From Ensifer adhaerens (GTDB lineage Bacteria; Pseudomonadota; Alphaproteobacteria; Rhizobiales; Rhizobiaceae), in assembly GCF_028993555.1 (NCBI RefSeq), contig NZ_CP118611.1, forward strand, positions 1,544,001-1,608,000: 64,000 nt of DNA, given 5' to 3'. The position numbers and the translations under genes are program-made. The notes beneath the pieces were generated by a model. The model was not told the origin of the DNA. It did not search any database and saw only the letters and a list, made by a program, of their open reading frames with translations. Every line of letters starts with the position of its first letter. Position 1 is the first letter of the stretch. Positions 1 to 8,019 of the stretch are shown piece after piece.

Positions 1-1
1 T

Positions 2-217
2 GTCGAGATGCTGCTGATGTATTCTCTGGAGCGGATGGATGTCCTGCCCGTCGACGACTTTGGTGTCCGTGAAGGCTACCGCGTTCTGAAATCGTTGCCT
101 GTGCAACCGAAGCCGAAACAACTGCGTGAGATCTCGGAGGCCTGGTCGCCCCATCGCACGGTCGCGGCCTGGTATCTGTGGCGCATCCCGCGCGAGCGCG
201 GAAACGTCTTGAAGTAA
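2..217 (+). CDS. alkA: DNA-3-methyladenine glycosylase II, C-terminal part (cut by window edge)
   Basis: Only the last 71 residues are in the window; the gene begins to the left. The fragment carries the end of the HhH-GPD glycosylase fold: a catalytic-aspartate region (LPVDDFGVREGYR) and the typical AlkA C-terminus around SPHRTVAAWYLWR. The family removes alkylated purines from DNA by cleaving the N-glycosidic bond. The next genes encode AlkB and an O6-alkylguanine methyltransferase, which fits an alkylation-repair cluster. The family call is confident; full length and start cannot be judged. Confidence 0.85.
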   Translation, partial: VEMLLMYSLERMDVLPVDDFGVREGYRVLKSLPVQPKPKQLREISEAWSPHRTVAAWYLWRIPRERGNVLK

Positions 218-239
218 GTACGGCAGCGGGAAGAACACC

Positions 240-890
240 ATGCCCCTTCAAAACCGAGTCACGCCCTTTGGTGACATCGTCGCCATATCTCAGCGAGGCC
301 TGTTTACCGGCAATCGCGGCATCATCCACGATCCGGCGACGAGGACCTTGCTGAGGAGGCGCTGGGCAACGAAGGCCTGGCTTGTCTGTGCCTGCGAATT
401 CAAGGGGTGGCGCCGGGACGTGATGACGCGCCACAGCTGGACCGAGCTGTTTTTCCTCGACGAGGCCGTGGCGTTCGCCGCCGGCCATCGCCCTTGCTTC
501 CTCTGCCGGCGCGAAGCCGCGGAGCGCTTCCGGGCCTGCTGGGCGTCGGCGAAAAAAGAGGCGCCTCCCTCGGCCACGCATATGGATGCCGTGCTGCATG
601 CTGAGCGCCTCGATCGTCGCTGCAAGCGCTTGCATCCGATCACCCACTCGTTGGCCGACCTGCCTGACGGGGCGGTCGTCGTGGCCAAGGACAAGGCTTA
701 CACGCTGCGCGCCGGCCTGGCGCATCGCTGGAACAACGACAGCTATGACAGGTCCGAAATACTCGATGAGGCCGACTGGCTCCTGACACCGCCATCGACG
801 GTCATGGCACTCCTTGCGGGTTACCGGCCCGTCTTCCACCCGTCGCTCAACCCGATACGCAATAGGCCAGAAGATGCCCGATCTGTTTGA
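240..890 (+). CDS. Conserved hypothetical protein with RPCxxC motif in the alkylation-repair cluster
   Basis: I do not recognise a named family for this 216-residue protein. It has no signal peptide or membrane segment. It carries four cysteines in two pairs, C50/C52 and C86/C89, the second inside HRPCFLCRR. That resembles the RPCxxC half of the zinc-binding methyl-acceptor domain at the N terminus of Ada (known there as a C-x3-C ... C-x2-C site). The gene starts 22 bp after alkA and its end overlaps alkB by 17 bp, so it is probably co-expressed with them. A role in sensing or repairing alkylated DNA is inference only. Confidence 0.7.
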   Translation: MPLQNRVTPFGDIVAISQRGLFTGNRGIIHDPATRTLLRRRWATKAWLVCACEFKGWRRDVMTRHSWTELFFLDEAVAFAAGHRPCFLCRREAAERFRACWASAKKEAPPSATHMDAVLHAERLDRRCKRLHPITHSLADLPDGAVVVAKDKAYTLRAGLAHRWNNDSYDRSEILDEADWLLTPPSTVMALLAGYRPVFHPSLNPIRNRPEDARSV

Positions 891-1524
891 CATTCTCGCC
901 CCCGCCCATCCCGCAACCGAAATCATGGCGGAAGGCGCCATGCTCCTTCGCGGCGCAGCACTTCCCTACGAAAACGGTCTGCTTGCAGCGCTCGGCCAGA
1001 TTACCAGCCAGTCGCCGTTTCGACATATGGTCACACCGGGCGGCTTCACCATGTCGGTGGCGATGACAAATTGCGGCACTGCCGGCTGGGTCACGGATCG
1101 CACCGGCTATCGATACGATCGCGATGATCCCGAAACGGGCCGTCCCTGGCCGGCCATGCCGGAATGCTTCCTCGATCTGGCAGTCGAGGCCGCGACACGG
1201 GCGGGCTATCCCGACTTTCGCCCTGACGCCTGCCTGATCAACCGCTACGAGCCCGGCGCCCGCCTTTCGCTGCATCAGGACAGAAACGAACGCGACTTCG
1301 CCAATCCGATCGTCTCGGTCTCTCTTGGCCTACCGGCGACCTTCCAGTTCGGCGGCCTGAAGCGGAACGACCCCGTGAAGAAATATGCACTGCGGCATGG
1401 GGATGCGGCGGTCTGGGGCGGTCCGTCGCGGCTCGTCTATCATGGCGTTCCGGAATTGAAGGATGGCGTCCATGAGACCGTTGGACGGATGCGCATCAAT
1501 CTCACCTTCCGTGCAGCCTTGTAG
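874..1524 (+). CDS. alkB: Alpha-ketoglutarate-dependent DNA dioxygenase AlkB
   Basis: The 216-residue product equals the length of E. coli AlkB. Iron ligands H134-x-D136 (in LSLHQDRNE) and H190 (in VYHGV) are present, and the 2-oxoglutarate-binding arginines R207 and R213 lie in RMRINLTFR. The family oxidatively removes 1-methyladenine and 3-methylcytosine lesions, releasing formaldehyde. The ATG at 874 was chosen because it gives the family length; a longer in-frame ORF extends to 814 inside the preceding gene. Its start overlaps that gene by 17 bp, suggesting translational coupling. Confidence 0.93.
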   Translation: MPDLFDILAPAHPATEIMAEGAMLLRGAALPYENGLLAALGQITSQSPFRHMVTPGGFTMSVAMTNCGTAGWVTDRTGYRYDRDDPETGRPWPAMPECFLDLAVEAATRAGYPDFRPDACLINRYEPGARLSLHQDRNERDFANPIVSVSLGLPATFQFGGLKRNDPVKKYALRHGDAAVWGGPSRLVYHGVPELKDGVHETVGRMRINLTFRAAL

Positions 1525-1899
1525 CTCATCTATCTTCAGTTTCCTGCGCAACGGCTAAGACAAGGAACCCCGGCTGATGGCTTCGCCGGGCGGTTTCAAT
1601 GCCAAGGTCCGAAGCCCGGAAGGCTGTCGAAACGCTCGTTGCGCTTGCCGGGGGCACCGCGAATAAGGCGCTGGTGATGAAGCATATCGGCCAGTTCGTA
1701 CTACGCCGAGATGGAGATGCGCGACAACGGAGACGTCGAAGCCCGCCTCACCTCAGGCGAACCTGATCGGCCGTGCCCGGCATTGAACATTCTCCTGTTC
1801 GGCTCGGACAGAGTTTCGATTTGAAAGCAAGGATCGGAGTTTGGCAGTGCGACCGATTGCGTAACTTCGATCGTGAGGACAAAACAAGGAGCTACGACA
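1525..1899. other. Intergenic gap without a convincing gene
   Basis: This 375-bp stretch separates alkB from the methyltransferase gene. Short overlapping reading frames exist on both strands but none has a recognisable domain or good ribosome-binding site. Immediately before the ATG at 1900 lies AAGGAG, the ribosome-binding site of the next gene. A promoter for the downstream pair is likely here but I could not place it. Confidence 0.5.
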
Positions 1900-2466
1900 A
1901 TGAACCTCGTGATCAAGAGCGACACGCTGCGGCCGGACGCGCAGGTGAGTTCCACTTCGACGGCCGCCGGCGTTCTCTCTTACGCGGTCGCCGACTGCGA
2001 ACTCGGCAAGGTGCTGGTCGCACGTAGCGCGAAGGGCGTGTGCTCGATCCTGCTCGGCGACAACGCCGGCGATCTCGCGGCAGACCTTGCCGATCGCTTT
2101 CCGCGGTTCACGCTCGTTTCAAGCGAAGCCATGCTGGAGAACGACGTCGCGAAGGTCCTGCGCTACATCGCCAAGCCATCCGGTGGCCTTCACCTGACGC
2201 TCGATATGCGCGGCACGCCATTCCAGCGCCGCGTCTGGGAAAGGCTGAAGGCGATCTCGGCCGGCCGGACGGTGAGCTACATGGATCTCGCCAGGTGGAT
2301 CAGCCCGCTGGCGAGCCCGCGCGCCGTCGCCGGCGCCTGCGCCGCCAACCCGATAGCACTGGCCGTTCCGTGCCACCGCGTCGTCCGCACCAACGGCGAC
2401 CTGGCCGGCTACCGCTGGGGCGTCGAGCGCAAACGCGCTCTCATCGCGAAGGAAGCCACGGCATGA
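1900..2466 (+). CDS. Methylated-DNA--protein-cysteine methyltransferase (Ada C-terminal/Ogt type)
   Basis: The 188-residue protein has the acceptor-cysteine motif AVPCHRV with Cys158, preceded by the helix-turn-helix region (VSYMDLARWI) and followed by GDLAGYRWG. This is the suicide methyltransferase that takes the methyl group from O6-methylguanine. It matches only the C-terminal half of E. coli Ada (354 residues); the N-terminal phosphotriester-sensing and AraC domains are absent. The start at ATG 1900 is supported by AAGGAG upstream. The stop overlaps the next gene in an ATGA junction, so the two are coupled. Confidence 0.9.
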   Translation: MNLVIKSDTLRPDAQVSSTSTAAGVLSYAVADCELGKVLVARSAKGVCSILLGDNAGDLAADLADRFPRFTLVSSEAMLENDVAKVLRYIAKPSGGLHLTLDMRGTPFQRRVWERLKAISAGRTVSYMDLARWISPLASPRAVAGACAANPIALAVPCHRVVRTNGDLAGYRWGVERKRALIAKEATA

Positions 2467-3200
2467 ACCAGACTGCGATCAACATGGCACCGGCTTCCGT
2501 GGAAGCGCGGATCGGTGCCTACGACTGGAAAGCACTCACCGGCGAGCTCGACGGCTTCGGCTGCGCGGTCCTTCCCCAACTTCTCACGCCCGAGGAATGC
2601 ACCGGCGTCGCGTCGCTCTATGCCGACGAAAGGCATTTCCGCAGCCACATCATCATGGCGCGGCACGGCTTCGGAAAAGGCGAGTATCGCTATTTCAGGT
2701 ATCCGCTGCCGGACCTCATCGCCGGCATCCGCACGGCGCTCTACCCGCACCTTGCCGGTGTCGCCAACGCCTGGAACGAACGGATGGGCCTGGACCAGAG
2801 GTTCCCCGGCGAGCATGCCGCATTCCTCAAGCAATGCCACGAAGCCGGTCAGACCCGACCGACGCCGCTCCTGCTGCAATATGTGCCCGGTGACTTCAAC
2901 TGCCTTCACCAGGACCTTTACGGCGACATCGCATTTCCGATCCAGGTGGCGATCCTGCTTTCAGAGCCAGGCCGCGACTTTACAGGCGGCGAGTTTGCGC
3001 TGACAGAACAGCGGCCGCGCATGCAGAGCCGCGTCGAGGTCGTGCCGCTCCGACAGGGCGACGCCGTCGCCTTCGCCGTCCACAATCGTCCGGTCCAGGG
3101 AACGAAGGGAAATTACCGCGTGAACCTGCGCCACGGTGTCAGCCGCATCCGATCCGGCATGCGTCACACCGTCGGGATCATTTTCCACGACGCCCGCTGA
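2463..3200 (+). CDS. 2OG-Fe(II) oxygenase family protein
   Basis: The 245-residue protein has an iron-binding H149-x-D151 (CLHQDLYGD), and a distal histidine about residue 224 (NLRHGVS) with arginines 228-234 downstream, as expected for an iron/2-oxoglutarate dioxygenase. Its sequence is unlike AlkB; it resembles the DUF2086-type group often found beside ada/alk genes in rhizobia (recalled context, not searched). It overlaps the methyltransferase gene by 4 bp. A role in alkylation damage is suggested by context only; the substrate is unknown. Confidence 0.8.
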   Translation: MNQTAINMAPASVEARIGAYDWKALTGELDGFGCAVLPQLLTPEECTGVASLYADERHFRSHIIMARHGFGKGEYRYFRYPLPDLIAGIRTALYPHLAGVANAWNERMGLDQRFPGEHAAFLKQCHEAGQTRPTPLLLQYVPGDFNCLHQDLYGDIAFPIQVAILLSEPGRDFTGGEFALTEQRPRMQSRVEVVPLRQGDAVAFAVHNRPVQGTKGNYRVNLRHGVSRIRSGMRHTVGIIFHDAR

Positions 3201-3208
3201 GCAAAAGA

Positions 3209-3239
3209 GGCCGGCGCCGCGGTTTTAGCAGCGCCGGCC
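3209..3239. terminator. Stem-loop after the repair operon
   Basis: A perfect 9-bp inverted repeat (GGCCGGCGC at 3209-3217, GCGCCGGCC at 3231-3239) lies 8 bp after the stop of the oxygenase gene. There is no downstream T run, so intrinsic termination is unproven. It also lies downstream of the converging acetyltransferase gene and could serve both. Confidence 0.5.
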
Positions 3240-3363
3240 GTCAGAGTGAACCGCGCTGAGCGGCCCGCTCGATGTGTCGCGGTCATGCTGAAGCCACGGC
3301 GAAATCGCTGGACGACGCCAGGCATGGACGTCTATCCGAACCCCAGAGCCTTGCCGCTGCCAT

Positions 3364-4209
3364 TCAGGCCGCCTTGTCGCGGCCGATCGCCTGGACCTTG
3401 TCCCATACCCGTTCGGGCCAGGGAATCTCGAGGTCGAAGACGGTCTCAAACGTGTCCGCGAGATGGTCCGCACTTGTGATGCGATGTTCGCGAACGCTGC
3501 CCGGGGTGACCGCGCGCAAGCGATCGTTCTGCAGGGCGACATAGCCGTCCGCGGTATGGCGAAGCACTGCCAGCGCGTTTGTGAATGGCGACCCGGGGTC
3601 CCGCATCAACCACGAATGCGTGGCGGCCATGGCGGCCTCGCAGCTGTAATCGGCACGGAAATCAAAGCTGTGGGCGACCCCCTGAACATGGTTGTTGAAA
3701 CGCAGCCAGCCATCCTCCGCCGGCATGATCGAAAAGTCGAAACCGCGCTGGCTGAACGGTCCGACAGCAATCGGCACGGGTTCGACGATGGCGTCGGCAA
3801 CGCCGACCTCGGCAAGATAGGGGCGGTCGAGATTGACACGCAGGGTCAGATGATTGCCGATGGAGATGTTGCCCAGTCTTTCGCGGTCGACGGCACCGCA
3901 AAGACGGATTACCCGGAAGCCGAGCGCATCAAGTGCTGCGCCGAAGAGACCGTTCATTTCGTAACACCAGCCGCCGCGCCTCCCCTCCACCATCTTGGCG
4001 AATGCGGATGCCGGGGTGATCGAGGACGGCCATCCCATGAAGGCATCCAGCGCCTCCCAGGTGAAGGCCATGAGGTGGGCGCGGTGAAGTTTTGACAGGC
4101 CTTGAAGGTCGAGCGAAACTGGCCGGTCGACCCGGATCCTTGCAAGATAGGCGTCCAACTGTCCAGCTGTCAGGGTCATTCCGATTTCGCGTGAAGGCGC
4201 GTGTGTCAT
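3364..4209 (-). CDS. nat: Arylamine N-acetyltransferase
   Basis: The 281-residue protein matches the NAT family, which transfers acetyl from acetyl-CoA to arylamines and hydrazines through a Cys-His-Asp triad. Cys82 lies in RRGGWCYEMNGLF and His120 in IGNHLTLRV, the expected 38 residues apart. The third member, normally Asp in a DVGFG motif, appears as Glu134 in LAEVGVAD, an uncommon substitution. The start at 4209 follows AAAGGAG; the ORF could be extended upstream but without such a site. The gene lies 71 bp after a cupin gene on the same strand and may be co-transcribed. Confidence 0.9.
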   Translation of the reverse strand: MTHAPSREIGMTLTAGQLDAYLARIRVDRPVSLDLQGLSKLHRAHLMAFTWEALDAFMGWPSSITPASAFAKMVEGRRGGWCYEMNGLFGAALDALGFRVIRLCGAVDRERLGNISIGNHLTLRVNLDRPYLAEVGVADAIVEPVPIAVGPFSQRGFDFSIMPAEDGWLRFNNHVQGVAHSFDFRADYSCEAAMAATHSWLMRDPGSPFTNALAVLRHTADGYVALQNDRLRAVTPGSVREHRITSADHLADTFETVFDLEIPWPERVWDKVQAIGRDKAA

Positions 4210-4280
4210 CCTTCGGTCTCCTTTCGATGGACCGTTGTCGAGTTTTCTCGGCACTGTGTTTGGGTCGGTCTGCCGCCGGA

Positions 4281-4742
4281 TCAGGCGACCTTGCGTCTGC
4301 CCTCGGGCAGCAAGGTCAGGCCGAAATTCATTGCGATGGAGGCGATCTCTTCAGGCGTTTCGGGCTTGCAGAGTTCGATGATCGGAAAGAAGTTCTCGAA
4401 CCCGCCCGGCGTCACGACGACCATGAGGCAGCCTTCCGTCTCTCCGATGTTCCGGAAGCGATGCGGCACGCCGCGCGGCAGCGCGATGCAGCCCCCCTCT
4501 CTCAACTCGACATAGTCGCGACCACACCAGAAGCCGAAGCAACCGGACAGGACGCGGAAGAACTCGTCCTCGCGCTCGTGCACATGCAGCGGCGGGCCTT
4601 CGCCAGGCGGCACGGTGGCCTCGAGCATGCCCAGAGCGCCGCCTGTGTTGTCGGCCATCATGCGTATCACGTGTTTGCCGAGCGCCGTTGTCGGCATTCC
4701 ATGGCCTGGCGGGGATACCGCCGCATAGGTGAATGTCTTCAT
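4281..4742 (-). CDS. Cupin domain-containing protein
   Basis: The 153-residue protein is a single small beta-barrel cupin. Motif 1 is visible as PLHVHEREDEFFRVLSG, with two histidines and a glutamate as metal ligands, and motif 2 as LPRGVPHRFRN. Such proteins are often sugar-, flavonoid- or quinone-related dioxygenases or isomerases, but the substrate cannot be read from sequence. The ATG at 4742 follows AAGGAGAAGGAG. It is divergent from the LysR gene at 4842, which is the obvious candidate regulator. Confidence 0.85.
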   Translation of the reverse strand: MKTFTYAAVSPPGHGMPTTALGKHVIRMMADNTGGALGMLEATVPPGEGPPLHVHEREDEFFRVLSGCFGFWCGRDYVELREGGCIALPRGVPHRFRNIGETEGCLMVVVTPGGFENFFPIIELCKPETPEEIASIAMNFGLTLLPEGRRKVA

Positions 4743-4841
4743 GTCGGGTCTCCTTCTCCTTGAGGACACCCATCGATTACTTTGTGCTTCGTCTCATGAT
4801 AAGAGCGATAACTTGACATCATTGAACGGATAATTGTGCTC

Positions 4842-5735
4842 ATGAAATCGCTGGATCCGCTCGACGGAATTGCCGCCTTTCTGACGGTATCCACCCATCT
4901 CAGCTTCACCAAGGCTGCGGACGAACTGGGCATGTCGCGCGCGACGGTGGGAGCCCAGGTCAGGCAACTCGAGGACCGCCTCGGCATCCGCCTCTTCCAG
5001 AGATCGACGCGCAAGATCGCACTTACGGAGGCGGGCGCCGCCTACCGGGAAGCCCTTTCGGGTATCCTGCCGCAGATAAGAGAGGCAGAACGGACGGCAA
5101 CCTCATTCCAGAAGGAAGCCGTCGGGCGATTGCGGGTGTCGGCACCGCCCGATCTCGGGCATCTGGTGATCGTGCCGGCGGTTTCGGAGTTCCTCAAGCT
5201 CAACCCGGCCGTGTCGGTCGACCTGGACCTGTCGCATCGGGTCGTGAACCTGGTCGAGGATGGCTTCGACCTTGCAATTCGCGGCCGCCTCGACGTCGAC
5301 ATCAATCTCATCACTCGGCAACTGGCGACATCGTCACTCGTGATTTCCGCGTCACCCGCCTATCTCTCCGAACATGGCACACCGACGACGCCGCACGACC
5401 TGGCAAACCACTTCTGCCTCCACTTCGCCGAATTACGATGGGGGCGGATCTGGCCGTTCAGGAAGAACGACGAGGAGTTTCGCATTCCGATCGTGCCCCG
5501 GCTGGAGCTCAATCACAGCCTTGGCCTGCGTGACGCCGCCTTGTCGGGAGTGGGCGTTGTCCTCCTGCCCGACTTTATCGTTGGCGAAGATCTCAGGCAG
5601 GGTCGGTTGGTACGACTTCTCCCTGATTGGCATATCAGCACGATACAGCTGCAGGCGGTCTATCCGGCCAACCGCCACATCGCGGTCAAGGTTCGACGCT
5701 TCGTCTCGTTTCTCGCAGGTAAACTGCGGACGTAG
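4842..5735 (+). CDS. LysR-family transcriptional regulator
   Basis: The 297-residue protein has the N-terminal winged helix-turn-helix (SFTKAADELGMSRATVGAQ, about residues 22-40) followed by the type-2 periplasmic-binding-like effector domain. ATG 4842 is preferred; an in-frame GTG lies two codons upstream at 4836. It is transcribed away from the cupin gene with 99 bp between them, the usual arrangement for a LysR controlling its neighbour and itself. The effector is unknown. Confidence 0.92.
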   Translation: MKSLDPLDGIAAFLTVSTHLSFTKAADELGMSRATVGAQVRQLEDRLGIRLFQRSTRKIALTEAGAAYREALSGILPQIREAERTATSFQKEAVGRLRVSAPPDLGHLVIVPAVSEFLKLNPAVSVDLDLSHRVVNLVEDGFDLAIRGRLDVDINLITRQLATSSLVISASPAYLSEHGTPTTPHDLANHFCLHFAELRWGRIWPFRKNDEEFRIPIVPRLELNHSLGLRDAALSGVGVVLLPDFIVGEDLRQGRLVRLLPDWHISTIQLQAVYPANRHIAVKVRRFVSFLAGKLRT

Positions 5736-6399
5736 ACGAGGCAAGACCTGCACTCCCGTCGACGAATGCGCAACGCCGCACCAGAGCAGCCCTTGGTACT
5801 ACGGTGGTGACCACCGCACCGTCATTCTCGGCCTCGCCCACGCGCTGGAGCGGCCAAAACGGGCCAGTCGGCTGTTCATCGATCAAGTTATACTCACATG
5901 ACCAGAAGCTTTTCCCGATCGCGGGCACCACGCCTGCTCGCTTCCGGCGTGACCGGCGCAGCTGAGTTCGCCGACGCCCGGACGTCCACAGAGCTCGTTA
6001 TCGCTGCTTTGACGTGAGAACTTTCAAAAGGCAGACAATCCCGACAAGAAACTGCCGCCGAATACAAGCAGTGTTGGGGAAGCAGTCCCGAACCACCTTC
6101 GCCAATCTCCAATGGCCGCAGCCCCGATGAGAGACGAGCGGAAAGATGGCTAGAAACGAAGCGCCAGAGCCATCCGGCCCGCCTCTGGTGTGTTGTCGAG
6201 GGTCGTTCCACAAAAGACTTCGGAGTGGAATTGCCCATCTCAATTATTGCAAGCAACGCAATTCAATCGCAATTATTATTGCAATTCATCAGCGCAATCC
6301 GGTCGGCTACACCTGTTCTCACCAAACGAGTTCACCACCGACCGGAAAGACCAGGCACCGACGCCCCGCTTTTCAACCAGCTCAAAGAGGAGAAAACCC
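5736..6399. other. Long intergenic region with upstream control of the hydrolase gene
   Basis: No supported gene is present in this 664 bp. A minus-strand reading frame at 5894-6256 has no recognisable domain, and its composition looks like the unplaced hypothetical ORFs common around rearranged rhizobial DNA. The right part (about 6235-6300) is notably AT-rich and holds repeated GCAATTC/GCAAT words, described separately as an operator. AAAGAGGAG just upstream of 6400 is the ribosome-binding site of the hydrolase. Confidence 0.5.
6255..6287 (+). promoter_or_regulatory. Putative LysR operator upstream of the isochorismatase-like hydrolase
   Basis: Two direct GCAATTC words at 6258 and 6281 are 23 bp apart, with a palindrome GCAAT-TATT-ATTGC (6269-6282) between them. 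The whole 33-bp element matches 28 of 33 positions with the reverse complement of 14395-14427, between the ring-cleaving dioxygenase and its LysR. Both copies point toward the downstream metabolic gene. Binding by the LysR at 14444 is inference. Confidence 0.6.
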
Positions 6400-7089
6400 A
6401 TGTCTAAACTCGAAGTCCTCACCCCGCAGAACAGCCAGTTGATCTTCATCGACCAGCAGCCGCAGATGGCCTTCGGCGTTCAGTCGATCGACCGCCAGGT
6501 GCTGAAGAACAACGTCGTCGGCCTTGCCAAGGCCGCAAAGGTCTTTGACATCCCGACAACGATCACCACCGTCGAGACCGGATCCTTCTCCGGCCACACC
6601 TATCCCGAACTGCTCGCCGTCTTCCCGGAAAACGATATCCTCGAACGCACCTCGATGAACTCCTGGGATGACCAGAACGTCCGCGACGCGCTGGCCAGGA
6701 ATGCCGCCAACGGCCGCAAGAAGATCGTCGTCTCCGGTCTCTGGACCGAAGTCTGCAACACCACCTTTGCGCTCTCGGCCCTCCATGATGTCCCGGACTA
6801 CGAGATCTACATGGTCGCCGACGCCTCCGGCGGCACCTCGGTCGATGCGCACAAATACGCCATGGACCGCATGGTCCAGGCCGGCGTCATCCCGGTCACC
6901 TGGCAGCAGGTCCTGCTCGAATGGCAGCGCGACTGGGCCCGCAAGGATACCTACAATGCCGTCACTTCGCTAGTGAAGGAGCATTCCGGCGCCTATGGCA
7001 TGGGCATCGATTACGCCTACACCATGGTCCACAAGGCCGACGAACGCGTCCGTCACGGCAAGACGATCGGCCCCAACCCGGTCAAGTGA
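6400..7089 (+). CDS. Isochorismatase-family cysteine hydrolase (YcaC-like)
   Basis: The 229-residue protein has the cysteine-hydrolase fold: Asp18 in LIFIDQQPQM, and the nucleophile Cys119 in VSGLWTEVCNTT. It resembles YcaC-type hydrolases, whose natural substrates are mostly unknown; related enzymes cleave amides or isochorismate. The start follows AAAGAGGAGAAAACCC. It stands alone, ended by a large hairpin, and shares a putative operator with the distant ring-cleaving dioxygenase, which suggests a common inducer such as a quinone or aromatic compound. Confidence 0.85.
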   Translation: MSKLEVLTPQNSQLIFIDQQPQMAFGVQSIDRQVLKNNVVGLAKAAKVFDIPTTITTVETGSFSGHTYPELLAVFPENDILERTSMNSWDDQNVRDALARNAANGRKKIVVSGLWTEVCNTTFALSALHDVPDYEIYMVADASGGTSVDAHKYAMDRMVQAGVIPVTWQQVLLEWQRDWARKDTYNAVTSLVKEHSGAYGMGIDYAYTMVHKADERVRHGKTIGPNPVK

Positions 7090-7100
7090 ATTTCACCATG

Positions 7101-7131
7101 CCCCTGGTTTGTCGCCCAGGCGAACCAGGGG
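7101..7131 (+). terminator. Stem-loop terminator candidate
   Basis: CCCCTGGTT (7101-7109) pairs with AACCAGGGG (7123-7131), and the loop can form a further short TCGC/GCGA stem. It begins 12 bp after the hydrolase stop codon. No T run follows, so it may act as a transcript-stabilising hairpin rather than an intrinsic terminator. Confidence 0.55.
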
Positions 7132-7288
7132 ACCTGCATCGTCCTGTCAGGACTCGTCTTCATGGGCGCACGGCGGGAGCGGTGCGCTCGCTTCAGGTCA
7201 TGCCGGGTGGCACCAGCGTCGACGGTTTCGTTGGCGCTGCAAATAAGAATGTTGCCAGGGCGCAAGCAATGGGGGGTAGCGGCATCCG

Positions 7289-7963
7289 ATGCTGAACATA
7301 CTTCGTGGGAAACGCAATTCATTGGCGCTGGCGTTCATTTCCGGGTTCGCTGACGCACTCTTCTTCATTCATTTGGGCGGCCTCTTCGTCGGGCTGGTGA
7401 CCGGCAACGTCGTGCTGCTCGGGCTAGGTCTTGTCGGTCACGAAAAAGGTGGTTTGCGCGATCTGCAGATCATGACTTTCCCGCTGTTCATGGTGGGCGC
7501 GGGCCTCGCCGCCATCCTCGTCGCCTGGATCAAGCCTCTTGAGCGCGCGACGTTCTGGACGCTTGTCATCGCCGCAGCCGCGTTTGCAGCGGCCGCCCTT
7601 CTGGCAATCTTCGATGCCGGGCCAGTGTCTGCCTGCGCCCTTCTCGCCGTCGTCGCAATGGGAATGCTGACCGCGATCGAGCGCCTCGACCCCCGGCTCG
7701 GCCCACCGTTCTCGCTGATGACGGGCAACATCGCCGGCCTCGCAGTCGCAACTGCCCGTCGCATCATCGGCTACGCGGAAAAGCCGGAAGAATGGGGCCA
7801 GTCGCTGACGTCGATCATCCTGGTGTTCGGCTTTGTGATGGGATGTGCCGCCGGCGCATTTGCGCAAGTCACGGTCGGCGTTGCGGGAATGCTCTTCCCG
7901 GCTCTCTTGCTGCTCCTGGTCGGCCTCTTCTATTCACCGCAAAACTCGAAGAAGCCCGGCTAA
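7289..7963 (+). CDS. DUF1275 (YoaK-type) integral membrane protein
   Basis: The 224-residue protein is strongly hydrophobic with about six membrane segments. It has the family's conserved opening (SGFADALFFIHLGGLFVGLVTGNVV) and the mid-protein SLMTGNIAGLAV repeat of the TGN signature. The family's function is unknown. It is followed after 56 bp by an LtrA-like membrane protein gene, with a perfect hairpin starting inside its own stop region. Confidence 0.88.
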   Translation: MLNILRGKRNSLALAFISGFADALFFIHLGGLFVGLVTGNVVLLGLGLVGHEKGGLRDLQIMTFPLFMVGAGLAAILVAWIKPLERATFWTLVIAAAAFAAAALLAIFDAGPVSACALLAVVAMGMLTAIERLDPRLGPPFSLMTGNIAGLAVATARRIIGYAEKPEEWGQSLTSIILVFGFVMGCAAGAFAQVTVGVAGMLFPALLLLLVGLFYSPQNSKKPG

Positions 7964-7985
7964 ACGACGGCCACCGTCGTTTAGC
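7959..7985 (+). terminator. Perfect 12-bp hairpin between DUF1275 and ltrA genes
   Basis: GCTAAACGACGG (7959-7970) and CCGTCGTTTAGC (7974-7985) form a perfect 12-bp stem with a 3-base loop. The stop codon of the DUF1275 gene (7961-7963) is within the left arm. No T run follows. It lies about 20 bp before the ribosome-binding site of the next gene, so it could be a terminator, an RNA-processing site or an attenuator. Confidence 0.6.
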
Positions 7986-8019
7986 AGTCTCCAACCGCGA
8001 TCTCGAAGGGAGGTCGGCC

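Noticed and set aside
5894..6256. 120-codon minus-strand frame upstream of the hydrolase gene
   Set aside because: It has no start signal or recognisable family and overlaps the AT-rich control region.
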